A model generated the notes under the pieces. The model saw only the letters and a list, made by a program, of their open reading frames with translations. It did not search any database and was not told where the DNA came from. A DNA stretch of 64,000 bases from Bartonella henselae str. Houston-1 (GTDB taxonomy: Bacteria > Pseudomonadota > Alphaproteobacteria > Rhizobiales > Rhizobiaceae): contig NC_005956.1 of assembly GCF_000046705.1 (NCBI RefSeq), forward strand, positions 1,240,001 to 1,304,000, given 5' to 3'. Numbering within the stretch: the first letter of the stretch is position 1; each line of letters begins with the position of its first letter. Shown here in pieces: positions 53,067-62,751 of the stretch. A program made the translations under genes and the position numbers.

Positions 53067-53276
53067 ATGTCTACAGGAACAGTTAAGTGGTTTAACACAA
53101 CTAAAGGTTTCGGGTTCATTCAGCCTAGTGATGGCAGTGCAGATGTCTTTGTACACATTTCCGCCGTTGAGCGTTCTGGTTTAAGCAATCTTAATGAAGG
53201 ACAAAAAGTTTCTTATGATGTTCTTCAAGATCGTCGTTCTGGAAAATTTGCTGCTGGTAACCTTGCAACCCTTTGA
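53067..53276 (+). CDS. CspA-family cold-shock protein
   Basis: 69-aa single cold-shock domain: STGTVKWFNTTKGFGFIQPS (RNP1 KGFGFI) and DVFVHISAVERSG (RNP2 VFVHI), ending AAGNLATL. It binds single-stranded RNA/DNA and melts RNA structure. Strong ribosome site AAGGAG and its own terminator at 53302-53336 indicate a monocistronic gene. Confidence 0.95.
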   Translation: MSTGTVKWFNTTKGFGFIQPSDGSADVFVHISAVERSGLSNLNEGQKVSYDVLQDRRSGKFAAGNLATL

Positions 53277-53301
53277 TTTTTAAGTTCTGCAACATTTTTT
53301 T

Positions 53302-53336
53302 AAAAATCTTCGTTTATAAAAACGAAGATTTTTTTA
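53302..53336 (+). terminator. Rho-independent terminator of the cold-shock gene
   Basis: AATCTTCGTTT-(ATA)-AAACGAAGATT, an 11-bp perfect stem with a tiny loop, followed by a run of seven T, 26 bp after the stop codon. Flanking A residues on the 5' side mean it could act in both directions. Confidence 0.92.
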
Positions 53337-53558
53337 TAAGTAAAGCTCTACCTTTCTGCTTTGCACAATTATCCAGATGAACCTACACCTTCCCCTCATA
53401 AATTGCATTCTCACCTAGAACTATTCCCTTGTAAAAGCCTCAAAATCTGTATTTAAAACAAAACTCCCTAAGAATCTTCCCATAATTTTTATTGCATACA
53501 ACATAATCTCTTATAGAATACCGTTAAAATCAAAAATCATTTACTGTTTATCATGTAA

Positions 53559-54776
<1,218 letters not shown>

Positions 54777-55555
54777 AATTCTGCAGAGCGTTTCTTTCTA
54801 CAATTTTGTTGCCACATGTCAGTATATCTGAAATTGGAGTATAGAATAAACAAGCGAGTTATAAAGAAAATATTTGTCAATGAAACTGCATAGCAATATA
54901 TTCTTACTATAGACAGAATCAAAAAAATTAAGTGTTCTCTTCAAATGAGTGAGATACAAATAATTTTAGAGATGATATTTCTATAGATTAGATTTCTGAT
55001 TTCTCTCTCATATTGAGAAAAAAATCATTTGCTTTTTTAACTCTGATCAAAAAGTAACTCTTTTCGAATTTTACAATCACATTGAATTATGATCACCAAA
55101 AACGCTATTACATACACGTAAAGTTTATACTTCTCGATTTGATTTGTAACAAAGAGAAAAAACCTGACAATTACCAAGCTTCTACCTTTTGGTTAAACTT
55201 TTTCTATTTCGTAACGCCTATTATAATCCAAAGATCCTCATTAAATTTTAGTGTGCATAAAAAATTTGGAATATTTATAAAAATTTTTGAAATTTTTTCT
55301 TATTATCTTCCCATAGATTTCTATCTTTAAATACTCTTTCAAAAAAAAAGCCGGACAAATAATGTCCGGCAAGTTTGGAAAATCTCCAGAGATAAAATCA
55401 ATCTGACAGATCTTCGTAAGGGAACACTCAAGAAAATGCAATGGGAGGCAACATAATCAAGAGATCTTATTGTATGTCATTTTATAAGAAGAAGTACAAT
55501 AAAGACTTCAGCGTATCTGCTATGCATTAAACACATAGCTTAAAAGAACACATTA
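54777..55555. other. AT-rich intergenic stretch
   Basis: 779 bp. It holds the terminator at 55340-55370 for the leftward LysR gene. The frame at 55082-55330 has no ribosome site or recognisable domain. Confidence 0.45.
55340..55370 (-). terminator. Rho-independent terminator downstream of the LysR gene
   Basis: GCCGGACA-(TTATT)-TGTCCGGC, a perfect GC-rich 8-bp stem, followed on the minus strand by nine T. About 185 bp after the LysR stop codon, so the transcript has a long 3' tail or a small RNA lies between. Confidence 0.92.
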
Positions 55556-56461
55556 TTAAAAAGACCACTGACGGGCTTTTGAAAAAATATAATCTCGAAA
55601 AGCTTTTAGCTTTGCCAAATTCTTTAAAGCATAAGGATAACAAAAAAAAGTATCAAAAGAAGGAATATCAACCATATCAGGAAAAAGACGGACAAGGTGC
55701 TCATCATTATCCACGATATAATCAGGAAGCACAGCAATACCAAGATCACGCATAAGAGCATTCTTGATTGAAATGATATTATTGATTCGCAATATTGAAA
55801 GACGCAAAGCCCCATCGCTTTTACCAGCCTTTTCCAACCAATTTAAACCAGACAAATAAGTTGGAACAGGTTCACCAAATGAAATAATACGGTGGTTATC
55901 CAGTTCAGACAATTTTTCTGGTTTGCCATAATTTGCAATATAATTTTTTGAAGCATAAACATGCATATGAATTGTAAATAATTTTTTTTGTATAAGATCA
56001 GGCTGCTGAGGCTGTTGTAAACGAACAGCACAATCTGCATAACGCATCATCAGGTCAAGTTCTTTATCATCAAACAAGAGCTGAATCCGCATATCCGGAT
56101 AGAGACTAAGGAATTCAGGCATGCGCTCCACAAGCCATCCTGCTCCCATTCCGAAGGTCGATGTAACACGCAAATTGCCTGCAGGTTTTTCACAGCTTTC
56201 ACTTAATTGGGAGCGAGCACTTTCAAGTTTCATCAAAACATCATGCGTTGTACGATAGAGAATCTCACCCTGCTCCGTTAGAATCAAACCACGTGCATGA
56301 CGTTGGAACAGGGACACGCCAACCTCCTGTTCTAAAGCTGAAACCTGTCGTGAAATTGCTGATTGGGACAAATGAAGCATTTGAGCAGCATGGGTAAAAG
56401 AACCCGCTTCTGCCGCCGCATGAAAAACCCTTAACTTATCCCAATCCAATGGTGACGACAC
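55556..56461 (-). CDS. LysR-type regulator, LsrB/VtlR-like
   Basis: 301 aa. N-terminal LysR winged helix: WDKLRVFHAAAEAGSFTHAA, then LHLSQSAISRQVSALEQEVG. The effector domain starts near GNLRVTSTFGMGAGWLVERM. The position next to trxB (both leftward, trxB upstream by 56 bp) and the N-terminus are those of LsrB in Sinorhizobium and VtlR in Brucella, which control envelope/oxidative stress genes and small virulence-linked transcripts. Orthology is inferred from synteny. A strong terminator lies at 55340-55370. Confidence 0.88.
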   Translation of the reverse strand: MSSPLDWDKLRVFHAAAEAGSFTHAAQMLHLSQSAISRQVSALEQEVGVSLFQRHARGLILTEQGEILYRTTHDVLMKLESARSQLSESCEKPAGNLRVTSTFGMGAGWLVERMPEFLSLYPDMRIQLLFDDKELDLMMRYADCAVRLQQPQQPDLIQKKLFTIHMHVYASKNYIANYGKPEKLSELDNHRIISFGEPVPTYLSGLNWLEKAGKSDGALRLSILRINNIISIKNALMRDLGIAVLPDYIVDNDEHLVRLFPDMVDIPSFDTFFCYPYALKNLAKLKAFRDYIFSKARQWSF

Positions 56462-56517
56462 AATTAATTTTTCCTCTTACTTTTTTCACTTTTCCGATAG
56501 ATATCTATTTTTGACGT

Positions 56518-57471
56518 CTATATCTGCAACTCCAAAAATCGTTCTGCCTCCAATGCTGCCATACATCCCCTCCCCGCTGCTGTTATTGCCTGACGAAATA
56601 CGTCGTCTACGACATCTCCCGCAGCAAAAACACCAGCAATGCTTGTTGCTGTTGAATCCGGCGCTGTCCATAAGTAGCCACCTGATTTTTGTTTTAGTTG
56701 ACCTTCAAACAAAGAGACAGCAGGGTCATGTCCGATAGCAATAAATATTCCATCCGTATCCACATGAACTTTTTGACCGGTTTTAACATTTTTAAGACGT
56801 ACACCTGTCACAACAGCTCCTATTGAAGCACGAGCTGGCAAACCAATAATTTCTTCTACCACATGATCCCAAAGAACACACACATTATCACGGGCAAATA
56901 ACCTATCTTGCAAAATTTTTTCTGCCCGAAAATAATCCCGCCGATGAACTACGCTTACCCTCTTCGCCAAATGCGATAAATAAAGGGCTTCTTCAACGGC
57001 TGTATTTCCCCCTCCCACAACAATAACGTCCTTATCACGATAAAAGAAACCATCACATGTAGCGCAAGCAGAAACACCCCCACCCATAAATACCTGTTCA
57101 CTCTCCAAACCAAGCCAGCGCGCCTGCGCTCCGGTTGCAATAATGAGCGCATCACAACAATATTGCGCTCCTGAATCTCCGTATAAGATAAAAGGGCGCT
57201 TCGATAAATCAGCCTTTGTAATATTATCATAGACAATTTTCGTGCCCATATTTTCGGCTTGTTTTGCCATTTGTTCCATCAACCATGGTCCCTGAATTGG
57301 ATCAGCAAAACCTGGATAATTCTCGACATCAGTTGTAATCATCAACTGCCCGCCTTGCTGTAATCCAGTAATCAAAACCGGTTTGAGCATTCCTCTCGCT
57401 GCATAGATCGCCGCTGTATAACCAGCTGGACCAGAACCAATAATAAGCAGACGAACATGCGACTGCACCAT
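56518..57471 (-). CDS. trxB: TrxB, thioredoxin-disulfide reductase
   Basis: 317-aa FAD/NADPH flavoenzyme that reduces thioredoxin. FAD loop GSGPAGYTAA at 12-21, redox pair Cys136-Ala-Thr-Cys139 in CATCDGFF, NADPH loop GGGNTAVEEALYL at 153-165, and a C-terminal FAD motif VFAAGDVVDDVFRQAITAAG. All active-site elements intact. Followed by the LysR gene on the same strand. Confidence 0.97.
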   Translation of the reverse strand: MVQSHVRLLIIGSGPAGYTAAIYAARGMLKPVLITGLQQGGQLMITTDVENYPGFADPIQGPWLMEQMAKQAENMGTKIVYDNITKADLSKRPFILYGDSGAQYCCDALIIATGAQARWLGLESEQVFMGGGVSACATCDGFFYRDKDVIVVGGGNTAVEEALYLSHLAKRVSVVHRRDYFRAEKILQDRLFARDNVCVLWDHVVEEIIGLPARASIGAVVTGVRLKNVKTGQKVHVDTDGIFIAIGHDPAVSLFEGQLKQKSGGYLWTAPDSTATSIAGVFAAGDVVDDVFRQAITAAGRGCMAALEAERFLELQI

Positions 57472-57726
57472 AAAATCCCTTTCATTTTTTGTTACTTAAC
57501 TCTTCTATAAATTATAACGAAATGCAGCCTTAAAAAAAACATTTTTCAACAGCCTAAATTATGGTGTATACGTACATACTTTTTCGGTTTTGGTGAAAAG
57601 GTTGGATTGCCGATTCATCAAGGCGTGCTTAACGTAGGAATTAATCTTTATCCTATAAAAGGAGAAAGGTAAATTCTCATAAGCACAAAACCGTAATAAA
57701 AATAGATACAGAGATAGGGAACAACC

Positions 57727-59178
57727 ATTTTTCAATTTATTATCAATGTCTGTGCACGTTTTGCGTTAATCATGGGAGGAGCAATGCTTCTACCAATTTT
57801 CGCTGATCTGCACAATCACAACCCTGATTGGGTAACCTTTGTTTACTCTTGTTCCATAACTACCATATTGGCAACGCTCATTCTTTTGGCAACAAGAGGT
57901 GCTACTTGTCATTTTTCGGCACGACTCGGTTTTATGCTTACGGTTTGTCTTTGGCTAACAGGAAGCGTTGTGGGCGCCTTACCTCTTTATCTTTCCCCTC
58001 TTCAAATTTCTTTAGCAGGCGCAATTTTTGAATCCGTCTCTGGAATTACAACCACAGGCTCCACGGTGATCACAGGTCTTGACAATTTATCACGCAGTAT
58101 TTTGTTATGGCGTTCTATAATATGCTGGATTGGAGGTATTGGCTTTATCGGTTTAGCCTTATTGCTTTTGCCTTCACTGCGTGTTGGTGGAGTGCAGCTT
58201 TTTCATATGGAATCATCAGATAAATCTGAAAAAATATTACCCCGCATCAACCAAATTGCTAATGGAATCATCATAGCTTATGTTGGACTAACACTTGCCT
58301 GTATGCTCTCTTATTTTGCTTCTGGCATGAGCTTATTTGATGCCATCAATCACGCAATGAGCACAGTAGCGACAGCTGGCTTCTCGACCCACGACGCCTC
58401 TTTTGGCTATTTTTCTGATAAACCAGCCATTTTAATCATTTCAACAATCTTCATGTTACTTTCCGCACTACCCTTCGTGCTTTATGTTAAATTAGTGCTC
58501 CCTGGCCGCTCCAAACGCTTCATTGATCCGCAAGTGATCGTTTTTCTCTATATTGTTTTCCTTTTCAGCTTTTCTTTAGCAGCATGGCTAAAATTTCATG
58601 ATCATCGTGCTTTCCATGTGATTTTTCTTGATGTCATTTTTCACCTTACATCTGTTATTAGTACCACTGGTTATACCGCCGAAGATTATCAACTTTGGGG
58701 ACCTTTTGCCTTTGGGATTTTTTTCATTATTTCTTTTATGGGCGGATGTGCTGGTTCTACCTCTGGCGGTATGAAAATCAATCGCCTCATTATTCTTTGG
58801 CGTATTACACAAACAAATATCGCACAACTTCTTTCTCCTAATGTCGTGGTAAAAGCGCGCTATGATCACGCAAATATCTCAAGCGATGTTGCTAAAGCAA
58901 TTTTGTTTTTTGTCTGTCTTTATATGTTCTGTCTTATTATCGGCACTGCACTTTTGCTTACAACCGATCTTGACTTTACTTCTGCCTTTACAGGTGTCTT
59001 AACCGCCCTTTCAAATATTGGCCCAGGTTTTGGAGACATTATTGGTCCTGCTGGCAATTTCTCTACAATCAATGACAATGCTTTATGGATTTTGAGTTTT
59101 ATGATGCTAGCTGGACGCCTTGAAATTATAACCATTTTCGTACTTTTTATCCCCGCTTTCTGGCGTGAACAATTTTAA
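57727..59178 (+). CDS. TrkH-family potassium uptake protein (start codon uncertain)
   Basis: Membrane subunit of the Trk potassium system. Four pore loops are clear: SGITTTGSTVITGLD, TVATAGFSTHDASFG, STTGYTAEDYQLWG and LSNIGPGFGDIIGP. The first ATG (57772, 468 aa) would cut the first membrane helix; translated in frame, the bases before it (FQFIINVCARFALI) complete that helix, back to a stop at 57715. The only start-like codon there is ATT at 57727 (483 aa), preceded by AGGGA. So either a rare ATT start is used or the true start has been lost. No trkA in the window. Confidence 0.85.
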   Translation: MFQFIINVCARFALIMGGAMLLPIFADLHNHNPDWVTFVYSCSITTILATLILLATRGATCHFSARLGFMLTVCLWLTGSVVGALPLYLSPLQISLAGAIFESVSGITTTGSTVITGLDNLSRSILLWRSIICWIGGIGFIGLALLLLPSLRVGGVQLFHMESSDKSEKILPRINQIANGIIIAYVGLTLACMLSYFASGMSLFDAINHAMSTVATAGFSTHDASFGYFSDKPAILIISTIFMLLSALPFVLYVKLVLPGRSKRFIDPQVIVFLYIVFLFSFSLAAWLKFHDHRAFHVIFLDVIFHLTSVISTTGYTAEDYQLWGPFAFGIFFIISFMGGCAGSTSGGMKINRLIILWRITQTNIAQLLSPNVVVKARYDHANISSDVAKAILFFVCLYMFCLIIGTALLLTTDLDFTSAFTGVLTALSNIGPGFGDIIGPAGNFSTINDNALWILSFMMLAGRLEIITIFVLFIPAFWREQF

Positions 59179-59674
59179 TACATGGGGTTTGATTTTTATA
59201 ATGGTAAGGAATTTATAAGACAAATAAAAAAGTAAACTATAGGTTTAAAATTCAATCGTGATTTAATTAATAAAAAAATGCTCGAAAACTTTCAAACAAA
59301 GAATTCAATCCGTGTGAGATAAAGTCGCACAAAAAATAAAAAATTCTACCCACCTTTTGTTGAATATATAAGCAATGAAAAATGCGTGCGATTGATTAAA
59401 AAAAATCACTCACGAACTATTCACCCCAGTAAAATCTATAATTTTGCTTTGCTAAATTACCGTATCAAATAGCAAACTAAGTCAAAAAACACTGGAGCAT
59501 AATTGATAAATAGCCCTTGATTCGTAAGATACTAAAATATTCCTCATAAAAATAAAATTTTCATATTATAGTGCATTGAATATTAAGCATTCTCATTGAA
59601 AACACACACTACCATTTCCAACATGAAATCAATATAATAGCCATAATAATCGGTCTCATTACAGAAAGAGCAGC
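59179..59674. other. AT-rich intergenic stretch after trkH
   Basis: About 500 bp, no gene, RNA or repeat recognised. Confidence 0.4.
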
Positions 59675-59836
59675 CTATATTGTCATATAAAGCATTATTG
59701 GAGTAAAAATAATCAGGCTGTATTTGCTACACATTGCCTTACGCTTTTGTTTGTTGCGTTCTTTAATGGGATCACGCCACTCACGTAAAACAGAATACCA
59801 CTGCGTTGCACATTGACGCGCTTGTTTTAAAAACAT
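59675..59836 (-). CDS. Tiny unrecognised basic protein (second ORF of a coupled pair)
   Basis: 53 aa: MFLKQARQCATQWYSVLREW, then RDPIKERNKQKRK, then a hydrophobic end (SLIIFTPIMLYM). The ATG lies 3 bases after the TGA of the preceding 51-aa ORF, an arrangement suggesting translational coupling. A basic amphipathic front and hydrophobic tail could give a small membrane-associated protein. No family recognised; coding status rests on coupling and composition. Confidence 0.4.
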   Translation of the reverse strand: MFLKQARQCATQWYSVLREWRDPIKERNKQKRKAMCSKYSLIIFTPIMLYMTI

Positions 59837-59839
59837 TTC

Positions 59840-59995
59840 TCAGAGCACAAAAGCCCATTTCACCACGACACCTGTGAAGGAGATACTTAAAATCCCTTGT
59901 GCACCACCATCTTTATACTTATGAAGATGAAAGCCAGCACCATTATTCTCTTGCCAGCTCAAAATGTTGTAATTAAGGTGGTTTATAAAAAGCAT
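59840..59995 (-). CDS. Tiny unrecognised protein behind dispersed repeat copy D
   Basis: 51 aa: MLFINHLNYNILSWQENNGA followed by GFHLHKYKDGGAQGILSISF. The ATG at 59995 has a very strong ribosome site (GAGGAG, 6 bases upstream) that belongs to repeat copy D. In copies A-C the same Shine-Dalgarno-like position is followed by ATA. No family recognised. Together with the ORF at 59675 it forms the only apparently intact ORF pair attached to a copy of the repeat. Confidence 0.45.
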   Translation of the reverse strand: MLFINHLNYNILSWQENNGAGFHLHKYKDGGAQGILSISFTGVVVKWAFVL

Positions 59996-60072
59996 TTTTA
60001 CTCCTCTCTTGAAGAGTTTTACCCACACTCCAACCCCGCTTATGACATGCAAAAAGATAAATTATTATTCTA
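59975..60072 (-). repeat. Dispersed repeat family, copy D (partial)
   Basis: Read on the minus strand: GAATAATAATTTATC, GCATGTCATAAGC, GGGTAAAACTCTTCAAGAGA, GGAGTAAAAATGCTTTTTAT. It matches the two ends of copies A-C but lacks the middle hairpin block of about 90 bp. It carries the ribosome site and start codon of the 51-aa ORF. Confidence 0.7.
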
Positions 60073-60301
60073 AATCAATGTACCTGCTACTTTATCACAA
60101 TACCAACATCATTTTAAGAATATAAATTCACCCTTTTGTTCTCAAAGTTTTGATAACGAGTTTTTTAATCCTATCAATAAATGGAAGATTTTATAAAATA
60201 ATATTTGCGTTACTTTGCTATTCGCTTAAAAACTGATATGCAAGGGTCCTTCCTATAAAAGAGGTTTATTCTCTGCACTCCTCAAAAAGGTTTTTGCATA
60301 T

Positions 60302-61360
60302 TTAAAGTGTTTTTTGCGCAAACACTGTCTCATAAACATTCCTAATTGCAGCTGCCTCCTTTTCCAAAGGAAAATGGGTACGGACATGTGCTAAAGCTTT
60401 TTCCCCTGCAGCCATTGTTTTTTCTAAATCAGCAAAATAAGGTTCAATCGCTGCTGTTAAAGCACCTCCATCTCCTGCTTGAACAATCGTTCCTGTTCCT
60501 TCCACCACCAATTCTTTATAAGCTCCCGCATCACTCGCTACGACAGCTGTTTGTGATGCCATTGCCTCCAAGGGTGTCAAACCGAAACCTTCTGTACGAG
60601 AAGGTGCTACATATAGCGACAAACGGCGGTACCATAAAGGTGTATTGAGCACCTCACCAAGAAAAACAATGCGATCATTCAGACCTGCTTCTGCAATTTT
60701 TTGACGTAATTTTTTTTCAAAATAATAATGTTGCTCTATCGTGCGACCAGCAATAAGTGCTGTCCACTCAGGATAGCGTGGCAATAATGCGATCATTGCA
60801 TCCACAAACAAATCAGTGCCCTTTGAATAGCGTACACGTCCAAAACATCCCACAGCATATTTTCCAGGAAACCCAGATGAAGAAAAGCAATCTTCAAAAG
60901 TTTTGGGTGGTGAAAAACGCCTAACATCCACCCCATGCATAATAACCTGATGCGGCACTTCTAAATAGGTTCCCGTACGTATACTGGTAGCAATAACCTT
61001 ATCCATACGCCGAATCAACCATTTGGTAAAAGACTTATGATGACGTTGAGAAGCCGATGTAAAGAGAAGTTTAAGCTTCATTCGCAAGACATCACGCAAA
61101 AAGATCCCACAAAGCATCTCAATATTGCGCCGTGCATGCCAAATACGAAATGGTTTACCAATCGGGCTTTTCCAAAGCCCGAAAAGATCCTTAAAGGCAA
61201 GAGCCGGCAAATTGTTTGGTAATCCAAATCCAAAAGTCGCTATCCGTATACCCTGCTTTCGCTGTAATGGAATAAGCTGAACAACAGTAGAGGTTATACC
61301 CGATAAACGCTTTTTAAAGTGAGGAGCAATAATCTCTGTCTCTTCTAAAGACACATGCAT
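60302..61360 (-). CDS. GT4 glycosyltransferase, LpsB/WadC-like (LPS core)
   Basis: 352 aa, GT-B fold. VIMHGVDVRRFSPP links the two domains; the nucleotide-sugar domain has GCFGRVRYSKGTDLFVDAMI, then YVAPSRTEGFGLTPLEAMAS with the GT4 E-x7-E element. The closest known relatives are rhizobial LpsB/LpcC and Brucella WadC, mannosyltransferases of the LPS core; assignment to that activity is by similarity only. It ends just 6 bp from the ATG-distal side of greA (same strand, greA downstream stop at 61367), so the two may be co-transcribed. Confidence 0.85.
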   Translation of the reverse strand: MHVSLEETEIIAPHFKKRLSGITSTVVQLIPLQRKQGIRIATFGFGLPNNLPALAFKDLFGLWKSPIGKPFRIWHARRNIEMLCGIFLRDVLRMKLKLLFTSASQRHHKSFTKWLIRRMDKVIATSIRTGTYLEVPHQVIMHGVDVRRFSPPKTFEDCFSSSGFPGKYAVGCFGRVRYSKGTDLFVDAMIALLPRYPEWTALIAGRTIEQHYYFEKKLRQKIAEAGLNDRIVFLGEVLNTPLWYRRLSLYVAPSRTEGFGLTPLEAMASQTAVVASDAGAYKELVVEGTGTIVQAGDGGALTAAIEPYFADLEKTMAAGEKALAHVRTHFPLEKEAAAIRNVYETVFAQKTL

Positions 61361-61366
61361 AATAAT

Positions 61367-61840
61367 TTAGATATATTGGACTTCAATAATTTCATAATTA
61401 TGAGCTCCCCCGGGAGCATTGACTTCAATCACATCCCCCTCTTGCTTGCCAATCAATGCACGTGCAATAGGTGAGGAAATAGAGATTTTACCGGTTTTTA
61501 CGTCAGCTTCTTGATCTCCAACAATCTGATACACTTTTTTCTCTTCAGTATCCTCGTCCAAAAGCTTGATAGTAGCCCCAAATTTAATTTTATCACCTGA
61601 AAGGCGCGAAACATTAATAACTTCTGCCCGCGCAATATAATCTTCAAGCTCATTTATACGCCCTTCATTATGACTTTGTGCTTCTTTAGCAGCGTGATAT
61701 TCTGCATTTCCTGAAAGATCACCATGAGCACGCGCCTCAGAAATTGCTTCAATAATCCGTGGACGTTCCTCTTGTTGGCGCCAACGCAATTCTTCTTTAA
61801 GACTTTCAAAACCAGCTGTAGTCATCGGAACTTTTTCCAT
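61367..61840 (-). CDS. greA: GreA, transcription elongation factor
   Basis: 157 aa from the ATG at 61840 ([20 protein letters not shown]), preceded by the ribosome site AAGGGACGG; the longer open frame to 61993 is not part of the family. The N-terminal coiled coil is intact with acidic tip residues in [20 protein letters not shown] (DLSENxEY-like), and the C-terminal domain ends [20 protein letters not shown]. It rescues backtracked RNA polymerase by stimulating transcript cleavage. Confidence 0.96.
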   Translation of the reverse strand: MEKVPMTTAGFESLKEELRWRQQEERPRIIEAISEARAHGDLSGNAEYHAAKEAQSHNEGRINELEDYIARAEVINVSRLSGDKIKFGATIKLLDEDTEEKKVYQIVGDQEADVKTGKISISSPIARALIGKQEGDVIEVNAPGGAHNYEIIEVQYI

Positions 61841-62177
61841 AATCCGTCCCTTTCTATTACACGGAAGGTTTAATAAAAACACGAAAAACGGCCTCCAAAA
61901 TTGCTTTTGGAATCCGAAAACTATATTTTTACTTATTATATAGTACAGAATTCCTATTTTCCATATAAAAAATAATAAAAGGATACGAAGCATTTCACCG
62001 ATTATATTGAAAAAATTCTCATATTTTTAGACTTAAAATATCTAACTGTGCTCCTAATCAACAGAAGCCTAAAGAAGAAATAATTGTCTTTTTTTCTATT
62101 TTATCATAACCTAACAGAAGCAATCTTATAGTAAAGAGAAAAGGAAGGGAAATCTCGAAAGAAATCCTCTAAAAAAA
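61841..62177. other. Divergent promoter region, greA / SH3 gene
   Basis: 337 bp between divergent genes; no gene or RNA seen. Confidence 0.4.
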
Positions 62178-62498
62178 ATGAAAAAATTAGTAATTTCTTT
62201 TGTGTTTGTCTCTCTCTTTCTCACCGCAACAGTATCCGGAGCGGCGGATGCCTTTGTCACAAGAAATCTTAATTTCAGAACAGGACCAAGCATTCAGTGT
62301 ACAATTCATGGTTTAATTCCCGCAGGGAAGTTGGTATTTGTTCAAAACTGTAAAGCAAACTGGTGCCAGATCAGATATAATACCCAAACAGGTTGGGTAT
62401 CATCTCGTTACCTCTCATTTAAAGATGGAAGTGATCTTTATGAAACATACACGATGCTTCCAATAACAAATCACAGCAAATACAGTCATTCTCCATAA
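62178..62498 (+). CDS. Exported bacterial SH3-domain protein
   Basis: 106 aa. Signal peptide (hydrophobic core about residues 4-20, cleavage probably after GAADA near 25). The mature part is one bacterial SH3 (SH3_3-type) domain: TRNLNFRTGPSIQCTIHGLI then CKANWCQIRYNTQTGWVSSR. Two cysteine pairs are possible (SIQC, NCKANWC). Such domains bind peptidoglycan peptides or other wall components; similar small SH3 proteins are common in Rhizobiales. No catalytic domain attached. Confidence 0.85.
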   Translation: MKKLVISFVFVSLFLTATVSGAADAFVTRNLNFRTGPSIQCTIHGLIPAGKLVFVQNCKANWCQIRYNTQTGWVSSRYLSFKDGSDLYETYTMLPITNHSKYSHSP

Positions 62499-62503
62499 GG
62501 GTT

Positions 62504-62662
62504 ATGATGCATATCATAATGGAATACCCTGTTGAATATCCTCATGGGACAAACAAAATGGTGGACACAAACAACTACAAACATCACCAAACTCAAAACA
62601 CTCCCAAGAACTCTTCTGAAAGAGTAAATGAAATATTCAGTAAGCCGGAACAAAACAATTAA
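62504..62662 (+). CDS. Possible small hydrophilic ORF
   Basis: 52 aa (MMHIIMEYPVEYPHGTNKMV and on), rich in Asn, His and Gln, ending SKPEQNN. It starts 5 bases after the SH3 gene stop with AAGGG close by. No domain; may be chance. Included because of its position between the SH3 gene and uvrB. Confidence 0.25.
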   Translation: MMHIIMEYPVEYPHGTNKMVDTNNYKHHQTQNTPKNSSERVNEIFSKPEQNN

Positions 62663-62751
62663 GAGACATTTTAATCATTTATCGCGATTAAGTTGTAAAA
62701 CTTGGTGTTTCCTTCAAAAACACGAGTACTTTTCTATCAAAGGATATAACA

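Noticed and set aside
55082..55441. Open frames of 82 and 66 aa around the LysR terminator
   Set aside because: No ribosome sites, AT-driven composition, and the minus-strand one runs through the terminator hairpin.
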